DNA of 64,000 nucleotides from Streptomyces sp. NBC_00287 (GTDB taxonomy: Bacteria; Actinomycetota; Actinomycetes; Streptomycetales; Streptomycetaceae). The notes below the pieces were generated by a model. It was not told the DNA's origin, did not search any database, and saw only the letters and a program-made list of their open reading frames with translations. The translations under genes and the position numbers were made by a program. The DNA is taken from contig NZ_CP108053.1 of NCBI RefSeq assembly GCF_036173105.1, positions 1,550,001-1,614,000 of the forward strand, written 5' to 3'. Shown here piece after piece: positions 24,289 through 34,180 of the stretch; the first letter of the stretch is position 1, and the number at the start of each line of letters is the position of its first letter.

Positions 24289-25584
24289 CTACTGCTCTTC
24301 CTTCGCGGTCTGCGTGATCGACTCGGTGACCTGCTCCGGGGACTTGGAACCGGCGATCAGGGCTCCCACGCTGTCGTTGACCTCCTGGCCGAGGGCGGGC
24401 GCGTACGCCTGGTCCAGGTAGAGCTGGAAGCCGGTGGAAGCCTTCAGCTGCGCCTGTACGGCCTTGATGTTGGGGTCGCTGATGGCGCTCTCGGCGCCGG
24501 GCACCACCGGAAGGACGCCGGTCTTCTTGACCAGCTCCAGGTCGGTCGCCTCGGAGGCGAAGAACTTCAGGAAGTCGACGGCGGCCTGCGGAGCGCCCTG
24601 CCGAAGGGCATGTCCGCCGCCCCCGCCGAACACCTCGGTGATGGCGCCCTTGCCGCCCTCGACCGCGGGGAACGGGAAGAAGCCCAGGTCGTCGCCGAGG
24701 CCCTTGCCGGAGTCCGCCTGGACCACCGGCGCCCACTGGCCCATGAGTTCCATCGCCGCCTTGCCGTTGCCGACGGCGGCGGCCTGGCCGGTGGGGCTGG
24801 AGTAGGCGGCGCCCAGGAACCCCTTCTGGAACGGCTGGAGGTCGACGAGTTCCTTGAGGTGCTCACCGGCCTGGACGAAGTCGGCCCCGCCGAAGTCCTT
24901 GTCCTCGTTGGCCTTCTCCAGCGCTTCGGCGCCCGCGGTCCGCATGGCGAGGTACGCCCAGTAGTACATGCCGGTCCAGGTCTCCTTGCCCGCGAGGGCG
25001 AGGGGCGTGATTCCGGCGGACTTCAGCTTGCCGACCGCCTCCAGGAAGCCGCCCCAGGTGTCCGGGGGCGCGCTGATGCCCGCCTTCTTGAAGAGCGCCT
25101 TGTTGTACCAGAAGCCGATCATGCCGATGTCGAACGGGATGCCGTAGAGCTGCTCGTCGATCAGGTACGGCTCCTTCGCGACCGGCAGCAGGCCCTCGGC
25201 CCAGTCCTTGGTGCGGTCCGTCAGGTCCTCGACGAGCCCCGCGTCGACCTGCTGCTTCAGCACTCCGCCGCCCCAGGTGTGGAAGATGTCCGGGAGCTTC
25301 CCGGAGGCGGTCAGCGCCGTCATCTTCGACTTGTAGGCGTCGTTCTCCAGCTGGACGATCTTTATCTTGACCTTGGGGTTCTGGGCCTCGAACTTCCGCG
25401 CGAGACCTGCCCAGACATCCTTCGTGGGCTGAGTGGTGGAGATGTTCCACCACTCGATCGTGGTCGTGCCGTCGGACGACCCTCCGTCCGAGTCGCCGCC
25501 GCAGCCGCTCAGTGCCGTCATGCTCAGACCGGCGGCGGCGGATGCCGCCAGGAAGCCGCGGCGGGACAGTGCCGGGTCGCCCAT
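24289..25584 (-). CDS. Sugar-binding lipoprotein of the xylan uptake ABC transporter
   Basis: 431-residue extracellular binding protein of the CUT1 family. The N-terminus has a twin-arginine motif (SRRGFLAAS) and a lipobox LSGC, so it is probably a Tat-exported lipoprotein. Sugar-binding-protein features include EWWNIS near residue 47 and YGIPFDIGMIGFWYN. Two ATG codons are adjacent; the second (25582-25584) is 6 nt from AAGGAG and is preferred. First gene of the operon; a perfect CGAAAGTTTCG palindrome lies about 50 bp upstream. Specificity for xylo-oligosaccharides comes from the linked xylanase. Confidence 0.9.
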   Translation of the reverse strand: MGDPALSRRGFLAASAAAGLSMTALSGCGGDSDGGSSDGTTTIEWWNISTTQPTKDVWAGLARKFEAQNPKVKIKIVQLENDAYKSKMTALTASGKLPDIFHTWGGGVLKQQVDAGLVEDLTDRTKDWAEGLLPVAKEPYLIDEQLYGIPFDIGMIGFWYNKALFKKAGISAPPDTWGGFLEAVGKLKSAGITPLALAGKETWTGMYYWAYLAMRTAGAEALEKANEDKDFGGADFVQAGEHLKELVDLQPFQKGFLGAAYSSPTGQAAAVGNGKAAMELMGQWAPVVQADSGKGLGDDLGFFPFPAVEGGKGAITEVFGGGGGHALRQGAPQAAVDFLKFFASEATDLELVKKTGVLPVVPGAESAISDPNIKAVQAQLKASTGFQLYLDQAYAPALGQEVNDSVGALIAGSKSPEQVTESITQTAKEEQ

Positions 25585-25637
25585 CATGCGCTCCTTGAGA
25601 TCCGGGACGGCGCGTCCACTCCGTCCACCAGCGATTT

Positions 25638-25669
25638 CGAAAGTTTCGGTGTGAATCCAGAAAGCTTCG
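25638..25669. promoter_or_regulatory. LacI-type operator(s) of the xylan operon
   Basis: CGAAAGTTTCG (25638-25648) is a perfect 11-bp palindrome, with a related AGAAAGCTTCG (25659-25669) one helical turn further on. It lies about 50-85 bp upstream of the binding-protein start. The CGAA-N-TTCG pattern matches what has been reported for BxlR-type repressors of Streptomyces xylan genes. Confidence 0.65.
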
Positions 25670-25767
25670 CTGCTGCCGCACCCTAGAGACAGCTCCTGAT
25701 GGGTGGCAACCCCTCGTACACGGGGAATCGCGGCGGTGACCCGCCCGCGGTCGAAAGGGAGTTGGGA

Positions 25768-27034
25768 TCAGCGGGTCCCGGAGTCCCGCTCCAGGTACTC
25801 GAACCAGTCCAAAGCCGCGCCGCCTTCGGTGACGTACATGCCGATCACCCGCCCGGTGAAGCCGCCCGCGACCTGGGTGGAGAGATAGCGGCCGTCGAGT
25901 TCGGCCGGCGTGCCGGCACCTTCAGGGTTTTCGACCGAGAAAGCGATCGTGTCGGGTCCGCCAGGGCGGACGCCCTCCGCGGGCGGCGGTGCGTCGGCCG
26001 TACGGAAATCGACGGCCAGGGTCACGGGCCCTGCCGGTACGGCGAGTTGGGCCACCAGCTGGCTCAGCGGGCCGATCCGGGCCGGCACGCCGACCGTGCC
26101 GTCGTGCGACTCGATGTCGTAATGGTGGGCCTCATCCATGCGGACCGACAGGCCTGCGCGGCTGCCGCTTCCGGCCTCCACCCTGGCCGCCACCCGGCAG
26201 TCGTGGTGCCGCTCCCGACGGCCGACGAAGGTGTGGCCCGGCCGGTCGAGGCCGTCGCCGGTGGCGTGCAGGGTGAGCCGTCCCGGGCGCTCGGACAGCG
26301 ACCACGAGCCCTCGGGGCGAAGTTCCACGTCCTCGGCCGGGAGACGTTCCTGGCCCCGGTGGAGTGGGTGGACGGCCGGCCGCACGTCGGCACCGTACGG
26401 GAGCGGTACGAAGCGAAGTAGCCGCGCGGGCGGGTCCCGAGCAGCACCATCCACCAACTGCCGTCGGCCGCCTCGACGAGGTCCGCGTGCCCGGTGCACT
26501 GGATCGGAAGTCCGGTGCTGCGGTTGGACACCACGGGGTTGTGCGGGGCCGGTTCGAAGGGCCCTCGGGGCGAGCGCGCCCGGGCGATCAACACGCTGTG
26601 CCCGTCCGCGGTGCCGCCCTCGGCGACCATCAGGTACCACCACTCGCCGATGCGGTAGAGGTGCGGCGCCTCGGGATCCGCCATGCCCGTCCCGGACCAT
26701 ACGGGGAACGGCCCTTCGAGCACCTTCCCGGCCACGGGATCGATCCGCGCGAGCCCCACACCGGCGGCTGCACTCCAGCACATGCCGTCCTCGTCCCACG
26801 CCACGTCGGGGTCGATGCCGGGCAGATCGATCCACACCGGGTCACCTCGAACTGCCCAGGCCAGTCGAGGACGTTGCCGATCTGCCGCCAGTTGACGAGG
26901 TCACGGCTGTGGAAGATCGGCACCGCGGGGAAGTACTCGAAGCTGGAGCAGACGAGGTAGCAGTCCTCGCCGACCCGGCACACACTGGGGTCGGGGTGGA
27001 AGCCGGCGAGGACGGGGTTGTCGTACGTCCGCAT
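25768..27034 (-). pseudogene. Broken GH43 beta-xylosidase/arabinofuranosidase gene
   Basis: GH43 coding sequence spread over all three minus-strand frames. Frame 1 starts at the ATG 27032-27034 and reads the normal N-terminus (YDNPVLAGFHPDPSVCRVGED, catalytic base Asp in HPDPS) to about 26850. The usual next ~45-50 residues (WAPTIR region) are missing. Frame 2 resumes at DPVWIDLPGIDPD (about 26843) and holds the second Asp and the acid Glu in EAPHLY, to RPRGYF near 26421. Then a segment lies in the opposite orientation (see 26318-26418). Frame 3 carries the C-terminal beta-sandwich from ELRPEGSWSLSERPG to the stop at 25768. Full activity is very unlikely. Confidence 0.85.
26318..26418 (+). 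other. Inverted piece of the GH43 gene
   Basis: Read on the plus strand, 26318-26417 encodes AKFHVLGRETFLAPVEWVDG and continues RPHVGTVRERYEAK to a stop. This is the conserved GH43 motif (LGRETFLAPV) that should follow RPRGY in the minus-strand gene. So a piece of about 80-100 bp is inverted inside the pseudogene. The 7-mer ACTTCGC (minus strand) occurs at both ends in the same orientation. Confidence 0.8.
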
Positions 27035-27058
27035 GCGTCAGCCCTTCCGGAGACCGAG

Positions 27059-27069
27059 CGAAACATTCG
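27059..27069. promoter_or_regulatory. Operator-like site before the GH43 pseudogene
   Basis: CGAAACATTCG (CGAA-N3-TTCG), 25 bp before the GH43 start, resembles the CGAAAGTTTCG site of the xylan operon with one central mismatch. It suggests the broken gene once belonged to the same regulon. Confidence 0.45.
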
Positions 27070-27147
27070 GTCCAGATAACGAACATTACGGAACGGACTG
27101 CAGGCAGAGCCTGGGGGCGTAGCAAGATCCGGGGAAAGCCCTTTCCG

Positions 27148-27780
27148 TCAGGTGGCGTTGGTCAGTTCCTTGAGCGCGATGTTGAGTTCGAGGACGTTCA
27201 CGCGGGGCTCGCCGATGAAGCCGAGGGTGCGATCCTCGGTGTGCTCGTCGACGAGCCGCTGGACCTGCGCGACGGACAGGCCGTTGCGCTCGGCGACCCG
27301 GTGGACCTGGAGGTCGGCGTAGGCCGGGGAGATGTCCGGGTCGAGGCCGGAGCCGGAGGAGGTCACCGCGTCGGCGGGTACGTCGGACGGCTTCACCTTG
27401 TAGTCGGCGGTCGAGTTCTCCTTGACGACCTTGACCTTGGCCTCCGTGACCCACTTGATGAGCTCGAGGTTGTCCGCGGAGCGGTTGGTCGCGCCGGAGA
27501 GGATCAGCCGGTACTGGGTGTTGACCGAGTTTTCACCCAGTCCGTTGGCGGGGCGGGGCTGGAAGTAGTCCAGGCTGTAGCCCTGTTGTCCGATCAGTGC
27601 CGAACCGACGACCCTGCCGTCCGCCTTCACCTCCGAGCCGTTCGCCTTGTTGTTGAAGAGCGCCTGCGCCACACCTGTGACGGCCAGCGGATACAGAACG
27701 CCTGTGAGCACGGTCAACACAAGCAACGCCCGAAGCGCCGCGGCCAGCAACCGCCCGGTGTTCACAACAGAGTTGTTCAT
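27148..27780 (-). CDS. kdpC: Potassium-transporting ATPase subunit C
   Basis: 210-residue single-span KdpC subunit, which stabilises ATP binding in the KdpFABC potassium pump. An N-terminal membrane helix (about 10-42; LLVLTVLTGVLYPLAVTGVA) is followed by the soluble domain with GSALIGQ, YFQPRPA, SSGSGLDPDISPAYA and GEPRVNVLELN, all typical. It lies 6 bp after kdpB. It is the last gene of the operon; no kdpD or kdpE gene follows, so the regulators must be elsewhere. Confidence 0.96.
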   Translation of the reverse strand: MNNSVVNTGRLLAAALRALLVLTVLTGVLYPLAVTGVAQALFNNKANGSEVKADGRVVGSALIGQQGYSLDYFQPRPANGLGENSVNTQYRLILSGATNRSADNLELIKWVTEAKVKVVKENSTADYKVKPSDVPADAVTSSGSGLDPDISPAYADLQVHRVAERNGLSVAQVQRLVDEHTEDRTLGFIGEPRVNVLELNIALKELTNAT

Positions 27781-27786
27781 GATCCT

Positions 27787-29904
27787 TCACCCGATCCCGG
27801 GGATCAGCGAAATGAGCAGGTCGATGATCTTGATGCCGATGAACGGGGCGATCAACCCGCCCAGGCCGTAGACGCCGAGGTTGCGGCGGAGCATCCGGTC
27901 CGCGCTCATCGGCCGGTACTGCACACCCCGCAGGGCGAGCGGCACCAACGCGATGATGATCAGCGCGTTGAAGATGACCGCGGACAGGATCGCGGAGTCC
28001 GGCGAGGACAGCCCCATGATGTTGAGCTTGTCCAGGCCCGGATAGACCGCCGCGAACAGCGCCGGGATGATCGCGAAGTATTTCGCGACGTCGTTGGCGA
28101 TCGAGAAGGTCGTCAACGCACCCCGGGTGATGAGGAGTTGCTTGCCGATCTCGACGATCTCGATCAGTTTCGTCGGGTTGGAGTCGAGGTCGACCATGTT
28201 GCCGGCCTCCTTGGCGGCCGACGTACCCGTGTTCATCGCCACGCCGACGTCCGCCTGCGCGAGGGCGGGCGCGTCGTTCGTACCGTCGCCGGTCATCGCG
28301 ACCAGCTTGCCGCCCGCCTGCTCCCGCTTGATAAGCGCCATCTTGTCCTCGGGAGTCGCCTCCGCGAGAAAGTCGTCGACGCCCGCCTCCTCGGCGATCG
28401 CCTTGGCGGTGAGCGGGTTGTCACCCGTGATCATGACGGTCTTGATGCCCATGCGGCGCAGTTCGTCGAACCGCTCGCGCATACCGTCCTTGACGACGTC
28501 CTTGAGGTGGATGACGCCCAGGACCCGGGCGCCCTCCGAGTCCTCCACGGCGACCAGCAGCGGCGTACCGCCGGCCTCGGAGATCTCGTTGGCGAGGATG
28601 TCCGCGTCGTCCGCGACCCGGCCACCCTGCTCCTTGACCCAGGTGAGGACCGAACCGGCCGCCCCCTTGCGCACCTTGCGCCCGTCGAGGTCCACGCCCG
28701 ACATCCGGGTCTGGGCGGTGAAGGCGATCCACTCGGCCTGCGTCAACTCGCCCTGGTGCCGCTCCCGCAGCCCGTACTTCTCCTTCGCCAGTACGACGAC
28801 GGAACGGCCCTCGGGCGTCTCGTCGGCGAGCGAGGAGAGCTGGGCGGCATCGGCGACCTCGGCGGCGGCCACCCCGCTCACCGGCACGAACTCGGACGCC
28901 TGACGGTTGCCGAGCGTGATGGTGCCGGTCTTGTCGAGCAGCAGGGTCGAGACATCACCGGCGGCCTCAACTGCCCTGCCGGACATGGCGAGTACGTTGC
29001 GCTGCACCAGCCGGTCCATGCCCGCGATGCCGATCGCGGAGAGCAGGGCGCCGATGGTGGTCGGGATCAGACAGACCAGCAGGGCCACCAGCACGACCAC
29101 CGACAGATCCGAGCCGGCGTAGTCGGCGAAGGGCGGCAGCGTGGCGACGGCCAGCAGGAAGACGATCGTCAGCGACGCGAGCAGGATGTTCAGCGCGATC
29201 TCGTTCGGCGTCTTCTGCCGCGCGGCGCCCTCGACCAGGTTGATCATCCGGTCGATGAAGGTCTCGCCCGGCCTGGTCGTGATCTTGACGACGATCCGGT
29301 CGGAGAGGACCTTCGTCCCGCCGGTGACAGCGCTTCGGTCACCACCCGACTCCCGGATGACCGGAGCCGACTCTCCGGTGATCGCCGACTCGTCGACGCT
29401 GGCCACGCCCTCGACGACGTCACCATCGCCGGGGATGATGTCGCCCGCCTCGCAGACGACCAGGTCGCCGACCTTCAGCTCGGTCCCTGCGACCACGGTC
29501 CCGTCGACCTTACGGGCCGCCGTGTCGGTCTTGGCCTTGCGGAGGGTGTCCGCCTGCGCCTTGCCGCGGCCCTCGGCAACGGCCTCCGCGAGGTTCGCGA
29601 AGATCACCGTCAGCCACAGCCAGGCGCTGATCGCCCAGCCGAACCAGTCGCCGGGGTCCTTGAAGGAGAAGACCGTCGTCAGCACGGAGCCGACAAGGAC
29701 CACGAACATCACGGGCGACTTGATCATCACCCGAGGATCGAGCTTGCGGAACGCGTCCGGCAGCGACTTCAAAAGCTGCCCGGGGTCGAAGAGACCCGCG
29801 CCGACCCGGCCCTCGGGAGCCTTGTGCCCGGTCGGCGCGTCCTGGTGGGGCGCGAGGGTGGAAGTGGACATGGAGTCCTCGTGATTCGTCACGTTGGTGG
29901 TCAT
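27787..29904 (-). CDS. kdpB: Potassium-transporting P-type ATPase subunit B
   Basis: 705-residue catalytic subunit of the Kdp pump. The phosphorylated Asp is in [13 protein letters not shown] (near residue 330), the actuator motif is ITGESAPV, and the hinge is [22 protein letters not shown]. Several membrane segments surround them. The ATG at 29902-29904 overlaps the kdpA stop (ATGA). A second ATG at 29869-29871, preceded by GAGG, could shorten the product by 11 residues. Length is normal. Confidence 0.96.
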   Translation of the reverse strand: MTTNVTNHEDSMSTSTLAPHQDAPTGHKAPEGRVGAGLFDPGQLLKSLPDAFRKLDPRVMIKSPVMFVVLVGSVLTTVFSFKDPGDWFGWAISAWLWLTVIFANLAEAVAEGRGKAQADTLRKAKTDTAARKVDGTVVAGTELKVGDLVVCEAGDIIPGDGDVVEGVASVDESAITGESAPVIRESGGDRSAVTGGTKVLSDRIVVKITTRPGETFIDRMINLVEGAARQKTPNEIALNILLASLTIVFLLAVATLPPFADYAGSDLSVVVLVALLVCLIPTTIGALLSAIGIAGMDRLVQRNVLAMSGRAVEAAGDVSTLLLDKTGTITLGNRQASEFVPVSGVAAAEVADAAQLSSLADETPEGRSVVVLAKEKYGLRERHQGELTQAEWIAFTAQTRMSGVDLDGRKVRKGAAGSVLTWVKEQGGRVADDADILANEISEAGGTPLLVAVEDSEGARVLGVIHLKDVVKDGMRERFDELRRMGIKTVMITGDNPLTAKAIAEEAGVDDFLAEATPEDKMALIKREQAGGKLVAMTGDGTNDAPALAQADVGVAMNTGTSAAKEAGNMVDLDSNPTKLIEIVEIGKQLLITRGALTTFSIANDVAKYFAIIPALFAAVYPGLDKLNIMGLSSPDSAILSAVIFNALIIIALVPLALRGVQYRPMSADRMLRRNLGVYGLGGLIAPFIGIKIIDLLISLIPGIG

Positions 29905-31565
29905 GCCGCCAACCCCTCGGCCAGCGGGCCCAGCGCGAGGGCCGGGAAGTAGGTCAGACCGGTGATGATCAGGATCGCGCCCACCAACAGGCCGGTGAAC
30001 AGCGGTTTCTCGGTGCGCAGGGTGCCCGCGGTGACCGGCACCGGCTTCTGCTCGGCGAGCGAGCCGGCCAGCGCCAGCACGAAGACCATCGGCAGAAAGC
30101 GGCCGAGCAGCATAGCCAGACCGAGCGTGCTGTTGAACCACTGCGTGTCCGCGTTCAGACCGGCGAACGCCGAGCCGTTGTTGTTCGAGGCGGACGTGTA
30201 GGCGTACAGGATCTCGGAGAAGCCGTGCGCCCCGCTGTTGGTCATCGAGTTGCCCGGGGTCGGCAGGGCCATCGCGGCGGCGGTGAAGACGAGCACCAGC
30301 GCCGGAGTGATGAGGATGTAGCAGGCCGCCAGCTTGATCTGGCGGGTGCCGATCTTCTTGCCCAGGTACTCGGGCGTCCGGCCGACCATCAGACCGGCGA
30401 TGAACACCGCGATGATCGCCATGATCAGCATGCCGTAGAGGCCGGAGCCGACACCGCCGGGAGCGATCTCGCCCAACATCATGCCGAGCATGGTGATGCC
30501 GCCGCCGAGTCCGGTGAACGAGGAGTGGAAGGAGTCCACGGCGCCGGTCGACGTGAGCGTGGTCGACACAGCGAAGATCGACGAGGCGCCGACCCCGAAG
30601 CGCGTCTCCTTGCCCTCGTACGCCCCGCCGGCGATCTCGAACGCCGGGCCGTGGTGGGCGAACTCGGTCCACATCATCAGGGCGACGAAGCCGACCCAGA
30701 TGGTCGCCATCGTGGCGAGGATCGCGTAACCCTGCCTCACCGAGCCGACCATGACGCCGAAGGTCCGGGTCAGGGAGAGCGGGATGACCAGGATCAGGAA
30801 GATCTCGAAGAGGTTGGAGAAGGGCGTCGGATTCTCGAACGGGTGGGCGCTGTTGGCGTTGAAGTAGCCGCCGCCGTTGGTACCGATCTCCTTGATGGCC
30901 TCCTGGGAGGCGACCGCGCCGCCGTTCCACTGCTGCGAGCCGCCCATGAACTGCCCGACCTCGTGAATGCCGGAGAAGTTCTGGATCGCGCCGCACGCCA
31001 CCAGCACGACCGCGGCGATCGCGGCCAGCGGCACCAGAATGCGTACGACACCCCGCACCAAGTCGGCCCAGAAGTTGCCGAGTTCACCGGTACACGAGCG
31101 CGCGAAGCCCCGTACGAGTGCCACCGCGACCGCGATGCCCACGGCCGCCGACACGAAGTTCTGCACGGTCAGACCGGCGGTCTGCACGACATGGCCCATG
31201 GCCTGCTCGCCGTAATACGACTGCCAGTTGGTGTTGGTCACGAAGGACACGGCGGTGTTGAACGCCTGGTCCGGGTCGATCGACGCGAAGCCCAGCGAGC
31301 CGGGCAGGACGCCCTGGAGCCGCTGGAGGGCGTAGAGGAAGAGGACGCCGATCAGGGAGAAGGCCAGCACCCCACGCAGATACGCGGGCCAGCGCATCTC
31401 TGTGTCGGGGTTGGCTCCGATCCCCTTGTAGATCCACTTCTCGACGCGCCAGTGCTTGTCGGAGGAGTAGACCCTGGCCATGTAGTTGCCGAGGGGGATG
31501 TAGGCGAGCGCCAGCGCCGCTATCAGGGCGAGCAGCTGGAGGATGCCTGCGAGTACGGGACCCAT
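29901..31565 (-). CDS. kdpA: Potassium-transporting ATPase potassium-binding subunit A
   Basis: 554-residue polytopic channel-like subunit that binds potassium. It contains four SKT-type pore repeats with conserved glycines, for example [35 protein letters not shown] and [11 protein letters not shown]. The start ATG (31563-31565) is 8 bp after kdpF and the stop overlaps kdpB by 4 bp, so the operon is tightly coupled. Length matches the family (about 555). Confidence 0.97.
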   Translation of the reverse strand: MGPVLAGILQLLALIAALALAYIPLGNYMARVYSSDKHWRVEKWIYKGIGANPDTEMRWPAYLRGVLAFSLIGVLFLYALQRLQGVLPGSLGFASIDPDQAFNTAVSFVTNTNWQSYYGEQAMGHVVQTAGLTVQNFVSAAVGIAVAVALVRGFARSCTGELGNFWADLVRGVVRILVPLAAIAAVVLVACGAIQNFSGIHEVGQFMGGSQQWNGGAVASQEAIKEIGTNGGGYFNANSAHPFENPTPFSNLFEIFLILVIPLSLTRTFGVMVGSVRQGYAILATMATIWVGFVALMMWTEFAHHGPAFEIAGGAYEGKETRFGVGASSIFAVSTTLTSTGAVDSFHSSFTGLGGGITMLGMMLGEIAPGGVGSGLYGMLIMAIIAVFIAGLMVGRTPEYLGKKIGTRQIKLAACYILITPALVLVFTAAAMALPTPGNSMTNSGAHGFSEILYAYTSASNNNGSAFAGLNADTQWFNSTLGLAMLLGRFLPMVFVLALAGSLAEQKPVPVTAGTLRTEKPLFTGLLVGAILIITGLTYFPALALGPLAEGLAA

Positions 31566-31573
31566 GGCTGCTC

Positions 31574-31663
31574 TCAGAACCTCTCCGGGAAGATCAGGGC
31601 GAGGACGAGATAGCCCAGCAGGGCGACGGCCACGACGAGGCCGACGATGTTCTCGGCGGTCAC
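31574..31663 (-). CDS. kdpF: Potassium-transporting ATPase subunit F
   Basis: 29-residue single-helix KdpF, too short for usual gene finders. It reads [20 protein letters not shown] and ends in the conserved FPERF. The GTG start (31661-31663) overlaps the TGA of the preceding 27-residue peptide gene. KdpF stabilises the KdpABC complex in the membrane. Confidence 0.9.
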   Translation of the reverse strand: MTAENIVGLVVAVALLGYLVLALIFPERF

Positions 31664-31743
31664 AGCTTCGTCACCCCCTTGGCAACGAGGGCCACCAGCG
31701 CGAAGACCGCGACCGTGGTGACGACGAAGGCCAGATCGGCCAT
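31660..31743 (-). CDS. 27-residue membrane peptide preceding kdpF
   Basis: Small reading frame [20 protein letters not shown] followed by AKGVTKL. It is one hydrophobic helix with a basic C-terminus. GGGAG lies about 6 nt before the ATG (31741-31743), and the TGA overlaps the kdpF GTG, giving a clear translation-coupled series with kdpFABC. It is not KdpF, since KdpF follows it. Function is unknown; it may be an extra small Kdp subunit or a leader peptide. Confidence 0.75.
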   Translation of the reverse strand: MADLAFVVTTVAVFALVALVAKGVTKL

Positions 31744-31820
31744 CGTGAGCTCCCGGAGTGAGGTTCGGTTGATCAGGGACGGCTCGAGGAAACCTCTTGT
31801 CTGGCCGGAAACGACCGCCA

Positions 31821-31870
31821 TTGACGGGTCCCTTACGGGGCGCTGCGCGGCTTTGACGGGTCTCTTACGG
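31821..31870. promoter_or_regulatory. 18-bp direct repeats upstream of the kdp operon
   Basis: TTGACGGGTCCCTTACGG (31821-31838) and TTGACGGGTCTCTTACGG (31853-31870) match at 17 of 18 positions and start 32 bp apart, three helical turns. They lie 78-127 bp before the small kdp peptide gene in the 481-bp divergent region. This fits a response-regulator site such as KdpE. The rest of that region (31871-32224) shows no gene; it holds the promoter of the divergent permease, including a TTGACG hexamer at 32109. Confidence 0.5.
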
Positions 31871-32224
31871 CACCGACCTGCTGGCACCGGCTCGCCGAGG
31901 GCGCCCAGGTTCCGTGACCGCCGGTTCCCTGCTGGACTAGGTCGCCGCGGTCATCAGGACGGCCCCACACCGATACGCGCTGCCCCCATCGCCGTACGCC
32001 ATGACGCTGGGTGTCCGTTCCTGATCACCGCAACCCCTCCCCCGAACCCCCGAAGAGCCTCCTTCTCGATGCTCCGGCCACGCCCACCCGGCCAGTCTTA
32101 ACGGAAGCTTGACGCCCGCACCCCCTTCATCCGAGGGCCCAGGCGTCACTCTCCGCTTACGCTGATGCCGCCATTCGCGTGATGGCCGAAAACGCACGCT
32201 GACCAGCGCATCAGGAGCCCGCCG

Positions 32225-34180
32225 ATGGCCACCACGGAACACCCCCAGCCCAGTCGCCTGCGCGCCTGGATGCTGGAGGGCCTCTCCGACATGGGCAAGG
32301 GCCACGGTCGCCAGGGCCCGCACGCCGAACCCGAGCCGGCCCACAAGGGCCAGCCCTGGTACCGGGTGATGTGCCTGACCGGCGTCGACTACTTCTCCAC
32401 CCTCGGCTACCAGCCGGGCATCGCGGCCCTCGCGGCCGGCCTGCTCTCGCCGATCGCGACGATCGTGCTGGTGATCGTCACCCTGGCGGGCGCCCTGCCC
32501 GTCTACCGACGGGTGGCCGAGGAGAGCCCGCGCGGCGAGGGCTCGATCGCGATGCTGGAACGGCTGCTCTCCTTCTGGAAGGGCAAGCTGTTCGTCCTGA
32601 CCCTGCTCGGCTTCGCCGCCACCGACTTCCTGATCACCATCACGCTCTCGGCGGCGGACGCCTCGACCCACCTGGTCGAGAATCCGCATCTGAACAGCGC
32701 CCTGCACGACAAGCAACTGGTGATCACCCTGGTGCTCGTCGCCCTGCTCGGCGCGGTGTTCCTCAAGGGCTTCCTGGAGGCGATCGGCGTCGCCGTCGCC
32801 CTGGTCGGGGCCTATCTCGCGCTGAACGCCGTCGTGGTGATCGTCGGCCTGTACCACGTCATCACCGAGGGCCATGTCATCACCGACTGGACCGATGCTC
32901 TGACCGCCGAGCACGGCAATGTCTTCGTCATGATCGGTATGGCCCTGATCGTCTTCCCGAAGCTCGCCCTCGGCCTCTCCGGCTTCGAGACCGGCGTCGC
33001 CGTCATGCCGCACGTCAAGGGCGACGAGGGGGACACCGAGGAACACCCGAAGGGCCGCATCCGCGACACCAAGAAGCTGCTCACCGCCGCCGCCCTCATC
33101 ATGAGCTGCTTCCTGATCTGCACCAGCTTCATCACCACGCTGCTGATCCCCGAGAAGGATTTCGAAGAGGGCGGCCCGGCCAACGGCCGCGCGCTCGCGT
33201 ACCTCGCGCACGACTATCTGGGCGGCGCCTTCGGGACGATCTACGACGTCTCGACCATCGCAATCCTCTGGTTCGCCGGCGCCTCCGCGATGGCCGGCCT
33301 GCTCAACCTGATGCCGCGCTACCTGCCCCGCTACGGCATGGCCCCGCACTGGGCCAGGGCCGTCCGCCCGATGGTCATCGTCTTCACCCTGGTCGGCTTC
33401 CTGGTCACCTGGATCTTCGACGCCGACGTCGACGCACAGGGCGGCGCCTACGCCACCGGCGTCCTGGTCCTGATCAGCTCCGCCGCCATCGCCGTGACCA
33501 TCGCCGCCCGCAAGGCAGGGCAGCGGAACTGGACCATCGCCTTCGCCGTGATCTCGGTGGTGTTCCTCTACACGACGATCGTGAACGTCATCGAGCGCCC
33601 GGACGGTGTGAAGATCGGCGCCTGCTTCATCGCGGGCATCATCATCCTGTCCCTGGCCTCCCGGCTGGCCCGCGCCTTCGAGCTGCGTGTGACCAGCGTG
33701 ACGCTGGACGACATGGCGGAACGATTCATCCGGGACATCGCCAGCCGCAAGATCCGGTTCATCGCCAACGAGCCCGACGCCCGTGACATCGCCGAGTACC
33801 GGGACAAGGTCGAGCAGATCCGGCAGGACAACGACCTCTCCGAGCAGGACGACTTCGTCTTCGTCGAGGTCACGGTCACCGACCCGTCCGAGTTCGAGTC
33901 CGGCCTGACCGTACGCGGCGAGGTCATGCACAACCGCTACCGCGTTCTGACCGTGGAGTCCTCCTCCGTCTCCAACGCCCTGGCCGCCCTCCTCCTGCAC
34001 GTCCGTGACACCACGGGCTGCACCCCGCACATCTACTTCGAGTGGACCGAGGGCAACCCCTTCGCCAACTTCCTGCGCTTCTTCCTCTTCGGCCAGGGCG
34101 AGGTCGCCCCGGTGACCCGAGAGGTCCTGCGCGAGGCAGAACCGGACCGGGCCCGCCGCCCGCGGGTCCACACGGGCTGA
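32225..34180 (+). CDS. APC-superfamily permease, possibly potassium importer
   Basis: 651-residue membrane protein with about 12 hydrophobic segments (residues about 45-490) and a soluble C-terminal domain of about 155 residues. The first segment reads [20 protein letters not shown], and a basic/acidic loop ([20 protein letters not shown]) follows the mid-protein helices. Annotation pipelines would call it an amino-acid permease. The size, soluble C-terminus and divergent position opposite kdp resemble the KUP/KimA potassium importers, so potassium transport is my inference. AGGAG precedes the ATG by 7 nt. The 3' end merges into a 42-bp tandem repeat. Confidence 0.8.
   Translation: MATTEHPQPSRLRAWMLEGLSDMGKGHGRQGPHAEPEPAHKGQPWYRVMCLTGVDYFSTLGYQPGIAALAAGLLSPIATIVLVIVTLAGALPVYRRVAEESPRGEGSIAMLERLLSFWKGKLFVLTLLGFAATDFLITITLSAADASTHLVENPHLNSALHDKQLVITLVLVALLGAVFLKGFLEAIGVAVALVGAYLALNAVVVIVGLYHVITEGHVITDWTDALTAEHGNVFVMIGMALIVFPKLALGLSGFETGVAVMPHVKGDEGDTEEHPKGRIRDTKKLLTAAALIMSCFLICTSFITTLLIPEKDFEEGGPANGRALAYLAHDYLGGAFGTIYDVSTIAILWFAGASAMAGLLNLMPRYLPRYGMAPHWARAVRPMVIVFTLVGFLVTWIFDADVDAQGGAYATGVLVLISSAAIAVTIAARKAGQRNWTIAFAVISVVFLYTTIVNVIERPDGVKIGACFIAGIIILSLASRLARAFELRVTSVTLDDMAERFIRDIASRKIRFIANEPDARDIAEYRDKVEQIRQDNDLSEQDDFVFVEVTVTDPSEFESGLTVRGEVMHNRYRVLTVESSSVSNALAALLLHVRDTTGCTPHIYFEWTEGNPFANFLRFFLFGQGEVAPVTREVLREAEPDRARRPRVHTG

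Noticed and set aside
26064..26837. GH43 frame 2 as an intact short gene
   Set aside because: It lacks the N-terminal base Asp, begins mid-domain and runs into nonsense after RPRGYF.
27241..29952. 903-codon plus-strand frame opposite kdpBC
   Set aside because: Mirrors the kdp genes codon for codon; no start signals or known domain.
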